Under the pieces are notes generated by a model. That model was not told the origin of the DNA, made no database searches, and was given only the letters and a program-made list of their open reading frames with translations. Both the position numbers and the translations under genes were made by a program. 64,000 bases of DNA from Pseudomonas sp. TH15. GTDB lineage: Bacteria > Pseudomonadota > Gammaproteobacteria > Pseudomonadales > Pseudomonadaceae. The stretch covers positions 960,001-1,024,000 of the forward strand of contig NZ_JAEKEL010000001.1 of the NCBI RefSeq assembly GCF_016651105.1, written 5' to 3'. Every line of letters starts with the position of its first letter. Positions within the stretch are counted from its first letter, which is position 1. This document shows positions 28,146-37,534 of the stretch, in pieces.

Positions 28146-29509
28146 CTCGCCTGCTGGTGGAATGCACCCACGTGTTCCAGCATCCCAAGGTCAACTCGGG
28201 CATTCAGCGCGTGGTGCGCAACGTCATCAATCAACTGCCGCCCAGCGTGCAGGGCGTCGAATGCATCCCGGTCGTGATGCTCAAAGGCAAGCTCTACCGA
28301 GTGCTCAAGCTCGGCGCGTTGAACATTCCGTTTTTCGATCACTTGATGATCTTTGGCGGGCGTCTGGGGCGCCTGGCCCACCGGTTCTGGCAACTGCACC
28401 AACGCCTGCACAACCGCACGAATTCGCGAGTGATCAAGCGTTTGCTGCACGTGGCCTACCGCGTCACGGCGATTACCTGTTTCAGTATTCCGCTGCGTCT
28501 GATCGACGGTCTCAACCAATACCAACTGCCCAAGCGTTGCACGCCGTTGCAGCATCAGCCGGGGGATCAGTTGGTGTTGCTGGACTCGTCCTGGCACACC
28601 GATTTCTTCCCGTTTGCCGAACAACTCAAGCGCGAAGGCGTGGGCATTGTCTCAGTCATCTACGACTTGATTCCCCTGACCCACCCGCAGTTCTACGACA
28701 CGCGGCTGGTACAGGTTTTCAACGAATGGTTCGACTGGATCACTAAAACCGCCGACGGCTATGTGGCGATTTCCGCCACGGTGCGCGACCAGGTGCGCGA
28801 AGAATTGCAGCGCCGGGTCGGTCCGGCTAAAGCCGATGCCTTGTGGTTCGACTATTTCCACCTCGGCTCAGAACTGGACCTGAGCGAAGCGCGCGCTGCC
28901 GTCGAACCGCGCCTGAAGCGGATGTTCGACGCCCCGGAGCCGGTGTTCCTGATGGTCAGCACCATCGAACCGCGCAAGAACCACGACTACCTGCTGGACG
29001 CTTTTGAACTCGCCTGGGCGGCGGGCTCGACAGCCCGACTGTGCATCGCCGGGCGCATCGGCTGGAAGTGCGACGCCCTGCTCGCCCGGGTGCACAACCA
29101 TCCGCAGTTGAACAAACGGCTGTTCATGTTCAACGACCTGAGCGACACCAGCCTCGAATACGCCTACTCCCACGCCCGTTCGCTGGTGTTTCCGTCCTGG
29201 GTCGAAGGCTTCGGCCTGCCCCTGGTGGAAGCCATGCAACGCGGGTTGCCCGCGATGGGCAGTGATATCCCGATCTTCCGCGAAATTGGCGGTGAGTTCA
29301 TGGCCTACTTCGACCTGGCCAAGCCGCAAACCCTGGCCGATCTGGTGGTTCGCTTCGAGAACAGCGGCCAATTCCCAGCGGCTCGCAATGTCACTGATTG
29401 GCAGTGGATCGGCTGGCGTGAAGCCAGTGCGCAACTGGCCGAACGCACCCTGCGCAATCTTCAGCCGACACCGGTCGTGGCAGAGAGGCAACATGCGAAT
29501 TGCCCTTAA
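28142..29509 (+). CDS. wbpX: CPA rhamnosyltransferase WbpX
   Basis: Cytoplasmic GT-B glycosyltransferase of 455 residues. ATG 28142 was chosen because AGGAG lies just upstream and MTRLLVECTHVFQHPKVNSG is the natural N-terminal strand. The C-terminal GT4 region includes STIEPRKNHDYLLDAFELAW and the E-x7-E motif in WVEGFGLPLVEAMQRGLPAM. In P. aeruginosa WbpX, with WbpY and WbpZ, assembles the alpha-linked D-rhamnose repeat; WbpX is thought to polymerise. It overlaps wzt by 4 bp and wbpY by 17 bp. Confidence 0.9.
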   Translation: MTRLLVECTHVFQHPKVNSGIQRVVRNVINQLPPSVQGVECIPVVMLKGKLYRVLKLGALNIPFFDHLMIFGGRLGRLAHRFWQLHQRLHNRTNSRVIKRLLHVAYRVTAITCFSIPLRLIDGLNQYQLPKRCTPLQHQPGDQLVLLDSSWHTDFFPFAEQLKREGVGIVSVIYDLIPLTHPQFYDTRLVQVFNEWFDWITKTADGYVAISATVRDQVREELQRRVGPAKADALWFDYFHLGSELDLSEARAAVEPRLKRMFDAPEPVFLMVSTIEPRKNHDYLLDAFELAWAAGSTARLCIAGRIGWKCDALLARVHNHPQLNKRLFMFNDLSDTSLEYAYSHARSLVFPSWVEGFGLPLVEAMQRGLPAMGSDIPIFREIGGEFMAYFDLAKPQTLADLVVRFENSGQFPAARNVTDWQWIGWREASAQLAERTLRNLQPTPVVAERQHANCP

Positions 29510-30623
29510 CGCCCGCATCCTCCAGGCCCCGCGCACCGGCATCGGCCATTACGTTGCCGAACTGGTGGGCGCACTCGCCTGTGAACCGGACATCGAACTT
29601 TCGCTGTTCCACGGCTGGGGCTGGAGCACTTCGCTGCCCGAGGCCGCCATGCCCGGCTACTCGCGACTGTCGCCGTTGCTGCGGCAAATTCCCGGGGCCT
29701 ATCAGGCACGGCGCTGGCTGGCGCAGAAACGTTTCGATCAGGGCCGGTCCCAGTCGATCGACCTGTATCACGAACCGAGTTTGTGGCCGCTGTCATTCGA
29801 CGGCCCAACGGTCATCACCCTGCATGACCTGACGCACCTGCATTACCCCGAGACGCAACCGCCGGCGCGCTTGCGCGAAATCGAGCGGCGACTGGCCGAT
29901 GGCGTGCAACAGGCGCAGTTGATTCTGACCGACTCGCAGTTCATTGCCGATGAGGCTCAAGCCTATTTCGCCCTGCCCGCCGAGCGTTTCATCGTCGCAC
30001 CGCTGGGCGTGGCGGCGCGTTTCCATCCGCGCTCAGCCGAAGACATCGACACGGTCCTCAAGGCCCACGGGGTCGAGGCCCGAGAATATTTTCTCTGCGT
30101 CGGCACCCTGGAACCGCGCAAAAACCTGGCCCTGGCCCTGCGTGCCCACGCCTTGCTGCCGGAGGCGCAGCGCCAGCGGTTTCCGCTGTTGATCGTCGGC
30201 ATGGCCGGCTGGCAGCGCGAGCAATTCAGCGAAGAACTGCGCCAGGCGCTGGCCGCCGGGCACGTCTGCTTGCTCGGTTACCTGCCCGATGAGCACGTGG
30301 CACAGCTGTTGGCCGGGGCGCAGGCACTGATTTTTCCATCGGTCTATGAAGGCTTCGGCCTGCCTGTGCTGGAAGCCATGGCCAGCGGCACGCCGGTGAT
30401 TCTGGTTCGGCATTCGGCGATGCCAGAGGTGGCCGGCGCGGCGGGCAACTACATTGAACCTGACGACCCTGTCGGCTTGCGGGATGCGATGAGCCGACTG
30501 ATCGACGATAAAACGCATTGGCAGGCATGCCGAGAAGCGGGACTACAACAAGCGAAGCTTTTTTCCTGGGAGCGTTGCGCGAAGATCACAGCCCGCGCCT
30601 ACCGCCAGGTTTTGGGAGGTTGA
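29493..30623 (+). CDS. wbpY: CPA rhamnosyltransferase WbpY
   Basis: GT4-family glycosyltransferase of 376 residues. ATG 29493 follows AGAGG and gives the expected start MRIALNARILQAPRTGIGHY; an upstream reading of 77 codons lies in wbpX and is spurious. The donor-binding half has GTLEPRKNLALALRAHALLP and VYEGFGLPVLEAMASGTPVI, with the E-x7-E pair. WbpY adds D-rhamnose residues during CPA synthesis in P. aeruginosa. The stop is immediately followed by the wbpZ ATG. Confidence 0.91.
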   Translation: MRIALNARILQAPRTGIGHYVAELVGALACEPDIELSLFHGWGWSTSLPEAAMPGYSRLSPLLRQIPGAYQARRWLAQKRFDQGRSQSIDLYHEPSLWPLSFDGPTVITLHDLTHLHYPETQPPARLREIERRLADGVQQAQLILTDSQFIADEAQAYFALPAERFIVAPLGVAARFHPRSAEDIDTVLKAHGVEAREYFLCVGTLEPRKNLALALRAHALLPEAQRQRFPLLIVGMAGWQREQFSEELRQALAAGHVCLLGYLPDEHVAQLLAGAQALIFPSVYEGFGLPVLEAMASGTPVILVRHSAMPEVAGAAGNYIEPDDPVGLRDAMSRLIDDKTHWQACREAGLQQAKLFSWERCAKITARAYRQVLGG

Positions 30624-31754
30624 ATGCGAGTTCTTCATTTTTTCAAGACGTACCTGCCCGACTCCGTAGGTGGCATCGAACAAGTCATCTTCCAGCTCTG
30701 CGAAAGTGGCGCCCAGCACGGCATCGAGGGCCAGGTACTGACGCTGAGTGCCGACCCGACGCCGCCCGTGGTGAAACTCGGTCAGCATGAAGTGCATCGG
30801 GCCAGACTCGACATTCAATTCGCGTCCACGGGATTTTCCTGGAGCGTGTTCAAACAGTTTCGCGAGCTGGCGGCCGAAGCCGATGTGGTCAATTACCACT
30901 TCCCATGGCCGTTCATGGACCTGGTGCATTTCGCCAGCGGCATGAACAAACCGAGCGTGGTCACTTACCACTCGGACATCATTCGCCAGAAACACCTGCT
31001 CAAACTCTATCGGCCGCTGATGAACCGCTTCCTCGCCAGCGCTGACCGCATCGTCGCGGCCTCGCCCAACTACCTGCACACCAGCGACGTATTGCAGCAG
31101 TTTCAGGACAAGACCCGCGTCATTCCCTACGGTTTGAACAAGGCCGGTTATCCACAGCCTGATACCGAGCGCATGGCCCATTGGCGGCAGAAGCTTGGGG
31201 ATAAGTTTTTCCTGTTCGTGGGCGTGATGCGTTACTACAAAGGCTTGCACATCCTGCTCGACGCCTTGAAAGACGTGGATTACCCGGTGGTGATCGTCGG
31301 CGCCGGGCCACTGGAAATGGAATTGCACGCCCAAGCGGCGGCGCTGGGTCTGCGCAATATCCACTTCCTCGGCCGGCTGGGGGATGAAGACAAGGTGGCG
31401 TTGCTGCAACTGAGCTACGCCATCGTGTTCCCGTCGCACCTACGCTCCGAAGCGTTCGGCATCTCGCTGCTGGAAGGCGCGATGTACGGCAAACCAATGA
31501 TCTCCAGTGAAATCGGCACCGGTACCAGCTACATCAACATCCACAACGAAACCGGGCTGGTGGTACCACCGAGTAATCCACAGGCGTTCCGCGAGGCGAT
31601 GCGCACCTTGTGGGAAGACCCGGTGCGCGCGGCAGCCATGGGCGTGAAAGCTGAGGCGCGGTATCGGCAGTTGTTTACTGCCGACGAAATGGGCCGCAAG
31701 TGGACGGAGCTGTATCAGGAATTGCTGGAAGAAAAATCCCTGTCCTACGCCTGA
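30624..31754 (+). CDS. wbpZ: CPA rhamnosyltransferase WbpZ
   Basis: GT4 glycosyltransferase of 376 residues, last gene of the cluster, thought from P. aeruginosa to add the first D-rhamnose to the lipid-linked primer. N-terminal MRVLHFFKTYLPDSVGGIEQ holds the Gly-rich acceptor loop. The donor half has FVGVMRYYKGLHILLDALKD and SEAFGISLLEGAMYGKPMIS (E-x7-E). It starts on the base after the wbpY stop. A perfect DnaA box (31148-31156) lies inside the gene. No initiating transferase (WbpL) or chain regulator is in this window. Confidence 0.91.
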   Translation: MRVLHFFKTYLPDSVGGIEQVIFQLCESGAQHGIEGQVLTLSADPTPPVVKLGQHEVHRARLDIQFASTGFSWSVFKQFRELAAEADVVNYHFPWPFMDLVHFASGMNKPSVVTYHSDIIRQKHLLKLYRPLMNRFLASADRIVAASPNYLHTSDVLQQFQDKTRVIPYGLNKAGYPQPDTERMAHWRQKLGDKFFLFVGVMRYYKGLHILLDALKDVDYPVVIVGAGPLEMELHAQAAALGLRNIHFLGRLGDEDKVALLQLSYAIVFPSHLRSEAFGISLLEGAMYGKPMISSEIGTGTSYINIHNETGLVVPPSNPQAFREAMRTLWEDPVRAAAMGVKAEARYRQLFTADEMGRKWTELYQELLEEKSLSYA

Positions 31755-31770
31755 TTCGAACCCGAATCGC

Positions 31771-31833
31771 CCGATCTTTTGACCTTGTCTGTTAAAAACA
31801 ACAGCAAAAGATCGCAGCCTGCGGCAGCTCCTA
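31771..31833. repeat. REP-like palindromic element
   Basis: CCGATCTTTTGACCTTG (31771-31787) faces CAAAAGATCGCAGCCTGCGGCAGCTCC (31805-31831), an incomplete version of the CTGCGATC family. It sits between the convergent wbpZ and the oxidoreductase gene and may end both transcripts. Confidence 0.7.
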
Positions 31834-31844
31834 AAGGGGGCGGG

Positions 31845-33875
31845 TTACAGATCGAGGATCAGGGGTTGGGGGCTTTGTGCCGGGACGGCGCAGCAGATCA
31901 GCACGTGCCCCGCCTCCGGCACTTCTGCCGGCGGCTGTGGATAATTCACCTGGCCGCTGATCAACCGGGTCTTGCAGGTGCCGCACGACCCGCCGCGACA
32001 ACTGAATTCCGGGCGCAAGCCGCGGCTCTCCGCCAACTCCAGCAAACTGCCGCCGTCCGGTTGCCAGCGCGCTTCTTTGGCCGAACGCTGGAACACCACT
32101 GGCACCGAGGTCGTCGCGGCTGGGGGTTGTTCGATGACGATCGCATCCGGATCGGGGCGCCGACGCAATGTCGATGGGCCAAAGGTTTCGGCGTGAATTT
32201 GTGAATCACGGATGTCCAGGTCCCGCAGCCCGTCGTACATGCCTTGGGTAAAACTCCCCGGACCACACAGGACAAAGTCCAATTGATCGTAGTCCTCAAC
32301 CTCAAGGATCGACTGCAACAACGCCATGTCGATACGCCCGGTCAGGTCGAAGTCTTCGCCCTCCCGCGCCTCGGGTTCCGGTTGGCTGAGCAGGCGCAGC
32401 ACGCGAACGCTGTCACCCGCCCCTTCAAGCAAACGGTCCAGCTCTTGGCGAAACGGTTGATCGGCCAAGGTCCGCGAGCTCTGGAAGAACCAGGTCGGAC
32501 GAATGTGCCGCGTGCGCCAGCCCTGATAAACCACCTCGCGTACCATCGACAGCAACGGCGTGATGCCGACCCCGGCGGCCAACAGCACCAGCGGCCGACG
32601 CTCATGGGGCGCCACGGTGAAATGGCCCTGCGGCGCGCGAGCTTCGAGCACATCACCGACGCGGATCTGCTCATGCACGTGGGAAGACACCAAGCCGTCA
32701 CGCTTCACGCTGATGCGGAAAAAATCATCGGACGGCGCACTCGACAGGCTGTAGGTGCGGATATGCGTCTCGCCGCCCACCTTAAAACGCAGCGGCAAAT
32801 GCTGCCCGGCCTGGAACACCGGCAAACCGATGCCATCGGCAGGCTCCAGATAAACCGAGCGAATGTTTTGGCTTTCCGCCTCGATCCGCACCACCCGCAA
32901 TGGCCGCCAGGCATCACCCAACGCCTGGGCTTGCAGGCGAGCAGTGGCCTGTTCCCAGGTGCCGGTCATCAAACTGTTCGGCGACATCCCATCGAACCGC
33001 CAGCGCAGGGCCAACGCCGCCGGCCGCCGCACCACGCGTTCAACCTCAAACGTCCACAAGCGCTCGGCGCCTTGAAAGGCTTCGACCTGCGGGCCTTCGA
33101 GGATGATCTCGGTGCGACCACTGAGTTGCAGCAGGTCACCCGATTTGAAGTCGACGAATAGCAAACCAGCCCGAGGGTTGAGCAGCAGGTTGCCCAAGGT
33201 GTTGAAGTGTAAGTTGCCGGCGAAGTCCGGAATGGTCAGGCGATTGCCTTCGATACGGACGAAACCGGGCTGGCCACCGCGATGAGAAACGTCCACCGAG
33301 CGTTGGCCGTCGACGTCCACATAACTGGCGACAAAGAACGTGTCGGCGCCCGCGATCAGCGCGGTGGCGGCGTCATCGAGACCGTTCAGATGCTCAGCCG
33401 GGCGGCTCAGCGGATCCGTCAGTGGCACACGCTGAAACTGGCGCAGCTGGATGTATTGCGGGCAATTACCGAACGCCTGATCCACGCTCACCTCAAAACC
33501 GTGAGCGTTCAGATGACCGACATGGCCGTTGAGGCGATTGCGCCGGCGGGTGTGCAACTCGATGCCGAGCAAACCGATCGGCTCACCATCGCGCAGTTGC
33601 GCCGGATCATCAGCCGCGACCTGGCTGGCGAAATGCAGATGCTCAGGGTCCGGCGAGTGGGCGAACCCCGGCGCGCCTTCAAGCACGCTGGCCCACGGCC
33701 GCCCATCCGTATCAACGGCGCCGTACAGCAGGAAGGGCAATTGCTGATAGAACTCGCGGTGCTGATCCGGCATCCAGGTGCGAATCACCTTGCGCCCGAA
33801 GGCTTCCATGCGTTCGGCAACCCCGACCTGCGCCTGCAACTGTTGTTCGCCAGCGTGCCATGGTGAACGTTCCAT
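31845..33875 (-). CDS. Fusion of PNPOx-like flavin domain, ferredoxin reductase and 2Fe-2S ferredoxin
   Basis: Cytoplasmic protein of 676 residues with three modules. Residues 1 to about 310 are a pyridoxamine-phosphate-oxidase-like split beta-barrel (two halves; GNLHFNTLGNLLLNPRAGLL is a typical flavin-binding strand pair). About 325-560 form an FNR-type reductase with RTYSLSS (FAD) and LLAAGVGITPLLSMV (NAD). The last 90 residues are a plant-type ferredoxin with CRGGSCGTCKTRL plus a later Cys. ATG 33875 was preferred to GTG 33878 because GAGAGG is 5 bases upstream. Electrons should pass NAD(P)H to FAD to Fe-S, with the N-terminal domain as partner or oxidase. The substrate is unknown. It is probably cotranscribed with the GST gene 45 bp upstream. 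Confidence 0.82.
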   Translation of the reverse strand: MERSPWHAGEQQLQAQVGVAERMEAFGRKVIRTWMPDQHREFYQQLPFLLYGAVDTDGRPWASVLEGAPGFAHSPDPEHLHFASQVAADDPAQLRDGEPIGLLGIELHTRRRNRLNGHVGHLNAHGFEVSVDQAFGNCPQYIQLRQFQRVPLTDPLSRPAEHLNGLDDAATALIAGADTFFVASYVDVDGQRSVDVSHRGGQPGFVRIEGNRLTIPDFAGNLHFNTLGNLLLNPRAGLLFVDFKSGDLLQLSGRTEIILEGPQVEAFQGAERLWTFEVERVVRRPAALALRWRFDGMSPNSLMTGTWEQATARLQAQALGDAWRPLRVVRIEAESQNIRSVYLEPADGIGLPVFQAGQHLPLRFKVGGETHIRTYSLSSAPSDDFFRISVKRDGLVSSHVHEQIRVGDVLEARAPQGHFTVAPHERRPLVLLAAGVGITPLLSMVREVVYQGWRTRHIRPTWFFQSSRTLADQPFRQELDRLLEGAGDSVRVLRLLSQPEPEAREGEDFDLTGRIDMALLQSILEVEDYDQLDFVLCGPGSFTQGMYDGLRDLDIRDSQIHAETFGPSTLRRRPDPDAIVIEQPPAATTSVPVVFQRSAKEARWQPDGGSLLELAESRGLRPEFSCRGGSCGTCKTRLISGQVNYPQPPAEVPEAGHVLICCAVPAQSPQPLILDL

Positions 33876-33920
33876 CACGACCTCTCCCCTGCGCCGACGG
33901 CACAGTGTGGATTGCGAAAA

Positions 33921-34547
33921 TCAGGCGGTGGTTTGCAGACCGGCGACGGTGCGCGGCATGCCGACAAAACCGGGCAAGGCTTCGACGCGGGCCAGCCACG
34001 CGCGCACGTTGCCGTAGTCGTCCAGCGACACATTGCCTTCCGGCGCGTGGGCGATGTAACTGTAGGCGGAGACGTCGGCGATGGTCGGTTCTTCGCCGAC
34101 CAGGTACGGGGTTTTGCCCAACTCCTGATCCATCACCTTGAGCAGGTTGTATGCACGGGTAATGGCTTCATCAGCATTCAACTGTGCACCAAACACCGTG
34201 ACCAACCGCGCAGCAGCAGGCCCGAATGCAATCGGCCCGGCCGCTGCCGACAACCAGCGCTGCACCCGTGCCGCGCCCACCGGGTCAGCCGGCAACCAGC
34301 GACCGTGGCCGTATTTTTGCGCCAGATACACCAGAATCGCGTTGGAATCGGCCAGCACCACGCCGCCGTCATCAATCGCCGGCACCTGGCCGAAGCTGTT
34401 GATCGCCAGATACGCCGGCTGCTTGTGCTCACCTTTCGCCAGGTCTACGAAAATCAGTTCGGTCGGCAATTGCAGCAGGGACAGCATCAACTCCACCCGA
34501 TGTGCGTGGCCAGAGCGTGGGAAGTTGTAGAGTTTGATCGCTTGCAT
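33921..34547 (-). CDS. Glutathione S-transferase family protein
   Basis: Soluble protein of 208 residues with an N-terminal thioredoxin-like domain ([20 protein letters not shown], Ser in the usual active position; [20 protein letters not shown] containing the cis-Pro and the ADS glutathione-binding motif) and an all-helical C-terminal domain. The length is standard. It lies between a LysR regulator (110 bp upstream) and the fused oxidoreductase (45 bp downstream), all on the minus strand, which suggests a small detoxification unit. Its electrophilic substrate is not apparent. Confidence 0.9.
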   Translation of the reverse strand: MQAIKLYNFPRSGHAHRVELMLSLLQLPTELIFVDLAKGEHKQPAYLAINSFGQVPAIDDGGVVLADSNAILVYLAQKYGHGRWLPADPVGAARVQRWLSAAAGPIAFGPAAARLVTVFGAQLNADEAITRAYNLLKVMDQELGKTPYLVGEEPTIADVSAYSYIAHAPEGNVSLDDYGNVRAWLARVEALPGFVGMPRTVAGLQTTA

Positions 34548-34657
34548 GGTCGACTCCGCAGTGCAGTGGCGCCGTTGCGGGAATGACAGCGCCGATGGCC
34601 GTCATCTTCCACCTATCGCGAAAACTACAGAATGACCAAAAATCGCAATCGATTATT

Positions 34658-35578
34658 TCATTTAGCGCAATAGCGCCGCATGTTCAACGCAGGATGCTCA
34701 CGCAAGGCATTCACGGCGAAATCGACAAAGCTGCGAACCCGCACCGGCGCCTTGCGCCCACCCTGATAAACAATATGGATCGGCAGAGGCGGCAATTCAT
34801 ATTCGGCGAGGACAATTTCCAGCTCACCGGCAGCCACCTTGCTCGCCACCTGATAAGACAACACTCGGGTCAGACCCACGCCCATGCAGGCAGCGGTGAT
34901 CGCCGATTGATTGGCCGTCACCACCAGCCGCGGTTCGGGTTTCACGCTCAGCGGCTGACCCTGATCAAGAAATAACCAACTGCGCTGCTGGCCAATCGAC
35001 GAAGTCGCCACCACGGGTGCGCCGGCCAATGCCTGTGGATGATTCGGTCGACCATGTTCGTCGAGGTATTGCGGCGAACCGCAAACAACCCGCCGCACTT
35101 CCCCCACGCGAATCGCATGCTGATTGCTGTCGGGCAAATCGCCGATACGCACCGCGACATCAATGCCCTCCTCGACCATGCTCACCACCCGATCAACCAG
35201 CAAGCCGTTGATCACGACTTCAGGGAATTGATCGAGGTAACGCACCATCACTGGCGTGACAAACAACTCGCCGAACAACACCGGCGCGGTGATCGTCAGT
35301 TGCCCACGAGGCTGGGCGTGGCTGCCCGCCGCCGAATCCTCGGCTTCCTGCACCTCGGCGAGAATTCTGCGACAGTCTTCGAGGTAACGCTGACCGGCCT
35401 CGCTCAAGTGCACGCTGCGGGTGGTGCGCGTCAACAGCAAGGTGCCGATGCGTTTCTCCAGCGCCGCCACCGCGCGAGTGACACTGGCCGCCGACATTCC
35501 CAAACGCCGCGCCGCCGCCGAGAAGCCTTGCTCCTGGGCGACGGCGGCGAAGACCTGCATTTCCTGGAAGCGGTCCAT
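34658..35578 (-). CDS. LysR family transcriptional regulator
   Basis: DNA-binding regulator of 306 residues. The N-terminal winged helix covers residues 1-60 (MDRFQEMQVFAAVAQEQGFS, AAARRLGMSAASVTRAVAAL), followed by the linker helix and an effector domain with two lobes (starting near RGQLTITAPVLFGELFVTPV). The family type resembles the DhcR/AaeR-like branch that begins MDRFQEM. It precedes the GST and oxidoreductase genes on the same strand, so it may regulate them or be cotranscribed. The inducer is unknown. Confidence 0.9.
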   Translation of the reverse strand: MDRFQEMQVFAAVAQEQGFSAAARRLGMSAASVTRAVAALEKRIGTLLLTRTTRSVHLSEAGQRYLEDCRRILAEVQEAEDSAAGSHAQPRGQLTITAPVLFGELFVTPVMVRYLDQFPEVVINGLLVDRVVSMVEEGIDVAVRIGDLPDSNQHAIRVGEVRRVVCGSPQYLDEHGRPNHPQALAGAPVVATSSIGQQRSWLFLDQGQPLSVKPEPRLVVTANQSAITAACMGVGLTRVLSYQVASKVAAGELEIVLAEYELPPLPIHIVYQGGRKAPVRVRSFVDFAVNALREHPALNMRRYCAK

Positions 35579-35593
35579 GGGCTCATCCCCAAA

Positions 35594-35674
35594 ATCAAAA
35601 GATCGCAGCCTCCGGCAGCTCCTACATGGGCCTCGTGTTTCACCTGTAGGGGCTGCCGAAGGCTGCGATCTCTT
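35594..35674. repeat. Paired REP-like elements downstream of glmS
   Basis: GATCGCAGCCTCCGGCAGCTCCTACA (35601-35626) and TGTAGGGGCTGCCGAAGGCTGCGATC (35645-35670) form a 26-bp inverted pair with few mismatches around an 18-nt loop. It is the CTGCGATC family in tail-to-tail form. The right end lies close to the expected Tn7 insertion point 25 bp past the glmS stop. Confidence 0.8.
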
Positions 35675-35735
35675 CGGTCATATCAACGGTGGATAACTTA
35701 TTCCACAGTCACCGACTTCGCCAGGTTACGCGGCT
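35670..35735 (-). other. Potential attTn7 site at the glmS 3' end
   Basis: Tn7 inserts about 25 bp downstream of glmS after TnsD binds the last codons. The glmS end here encodes the conserved [11 protein letters not shown], so the target DNA should be intact, with insertion near 35673. No Tn7 end is present: the site is empty and instead holds one arm of a REP pair. Confidence 0.55.
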
Positions 35736-37533
35736 GGTCAACGTCCGTGCCTTTCAACACCGCCACGTAGTACGACAGCAACTGCAGCGGGATGGTGTAG
35801 AGGATCGGCGACAGGATGTCGTGGATGTGCGGCATCTGTACAACGTAAGTGCCTTCGCCATTGACCATGCCGGCTTTCTCGTCAGCGAAGACGATCAACT
35901 GGCCGCCACGGGCGCGGACTTCCTGGAGGTTGGATTTCAACTTCTCCAGCAGTTCGTTGTTCGGTGCCACGGTGACCACTGGCATGTCGTTATCCACAAG
36001 CGCCAGCGGGCCGTGTTTCAGTTCGCCGGCCGGGTAGGCTTCGGCGTGGATGTAGGAAATCTCTTTGAGTTTCAGGGCGCCTTCCATCGCCACCGGGTAT
36101 TGCGCGCCACGGCCCAGGAACAAGGTGTGGTTCTTGTCGGCGAACAGTTCGGCGATTTTTTCCACGGTGCTGTCCATTGCCAGGGCTTCGCCCAGACGGG
36201 TTGGCAGGCGACGCAGTTCTTCCACCAGGGTGGCTTCGACGCCTTTGGCCAAGGTGCCGCGCACTTGGCCGAGGGACAGGGTCAGCAGCAACAAACCAAC
36301 CAACTGAGTGGTGAAGGCTTTGGTCGAGGCCACGCCGATTTCGCGACCGGCCTGGGTCAGCAGGGTCAGGTCGGATTCACGCACCAGCGAGCTGATGCCA
36401 ACGTTGCAGATTGCCAGGCTGGCGAGGAAACCCAGTTCCTTGGCGTTGCGCAGGGCGGCCAGGGTGTCGGCGGTTTCGCCGGACTGGGAGATGGTCACGA
36501 ACAGGGTGTCGGGCTGAACCACCACTTTGCGGTAGCGGAATTCGCTGGCGACTTCGACCTGGCACGGAATACCGGCCAGTTCTTCGAGCCAGTAACGGGC
36601 AACCATACCGGCGTGGTAGCTGGTGCCGCAGGCAACGATCTGTACATTGCGAACTTTGGCGAACAGCTCGGCAGCCTGTGGACCGAACGCTTGCACCAAC
36701 ACTTGCTGCTGGCTCAGACGCCCTTCCAGCGTGCGTTGCACAACGGAAGGTTGCTCATGGATTTCCTTGAGCATGAAGTGGCGGAACTCGCCTTTCTCTG
36801 CCGATTCGGCACTGTCGCGGTACTGCACGGCTTCGCGCTCAACGGCTTTGCCGTTAATGTCCCAGATTTGCACGCTGTCGCGACGAATCTCGGCGATGTC
36901 GCCTTCTTCCATGTACATGAAGCGGTCGGTGACCTGGCGCAGGGCCAGTTGGTCGGAAGCGAGGAAGTTTTCCCCCAGGCCCAGACCGATCACCAACGGG
37001 CTGCCGCTGCGGGCGGCGACCAGACGATCCGGTTGGTCGGCGCTGATAACCGCCAGACCATAAGCACCGTGCAGCTCTTTGACGGTGGCCTTGAGGGCTA
37101 CGGTCAGATCGTGCAGGTCCTTGAGTTTATGCGCCAGCAGGTGGGCGATGACTTCGGTGTCGGTATCTGAGGTGAACACGTAACCCAGGGCTTTCAATTT
37201 TTCGCGCAGGGCTTCGTGGTTCTCGATGATGCCGTTGTGCACAACAGCCAGGTTCTGCCCGGAGAAATGCGGGTGAGCGTTGCGTTCGCACGGCGCACCG
37301 TGGGTCGCCCAACGGGTATGGGCGATGCCCAGACGTCCGATCAGCGGCGCTTCGGCCAGGGCTTGATCCAACTCACTGACTTTGCCCGGACGACGGACGC
37401 GATCGAGCATCCCGTCATTGGTGAAGACCGCCACACCGGCACTGTCGTAGCCACGGTATTCCAGGCGCTTCAGGCCTTCGAGCAGGATGGCGGTGATGTT
37501 ACGTTCTGCGACTGCGCCGACAATTCCACACAT
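35698..37533 (-). CDS. glmS: Glutamine-fructose-6-phosphate aminotransferase (isomerizing)
   Basis: Cytoplasmic enzyme of 611 residues making glucosamine-6-phosphate for peptidoglycan and LPS. The N-terminal glutaminase begins [12 protein letters not shown] with nucleophile Cys2 after Met removal, and has [10 protein letters not shown] and [14 protein letters not shown]. Two SIS domains follow ([28 protein letters not shown]), and the end is the conserved KSVTVE. Length matches E. coli GlmS. It is directly downstream of glmR on the same strand, with one base between stop and start. A perfect DnaA box lies inside it (35990-35998). I see no glmS ribozyme, as expected in pseudomonads. Confidence 0.97.
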   Translation of the reverse strand: MCGIVGAVAERNITAILLEGLKRLEYRGYDSAGVAVFTNDGMLDRVRRPGKVSELDQALAEAPLIGRLGIAHTRWATHGAPCERNAHPHFSGQNLAVVHNGIIENHEALREKLKALGYVFTSDTDTEVIAHLLAHKLKDLHDLTVALKATVKELHGAYGLAVISADQPDRLVAARSGSPLVIGLGLGENFLASDQLALRQVTDRFMYMEEGDIAEIRRDSVQIWDINGKAVEREAVQYRDSAESAEKGEFRHFMLKEIHEQPSVVQRTLEGRLSQQQVLVQAFGPQAAELFAKVRNVQIVACGTSYHAGMVARYWLEELAGIPCQVEVASEFRYRKVVVQPDTLFVTISQSGETADTLAALRNAKELGFLASLAICNVGISSLVRESDLTLLTQAGREIGVASTKAFTTQLVGLLLLTLSLGQVRGTLAKGVEATLVEELRRLPTRLGEALAMDSTVEKIAELFADKNHTLFLGRGAQYPVAMEGALKLKEISYIHAEAYPAGELKHGPLALVDNDMPVVTVAPNNELLEKLKSNLQEVRARGGQLIVFADEKAGMVNGEGTYVVQMPHIHDILSPILYTIPLQLLSYYVAVLKGTDVDQPRNLAKSVTVE

Positions 37534-37534
37534 G

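Noticed and set aside
35689-37170. 493-codon open frame antisense to glmS
   Set aside because: Compositional shadow; no recognisable domain.
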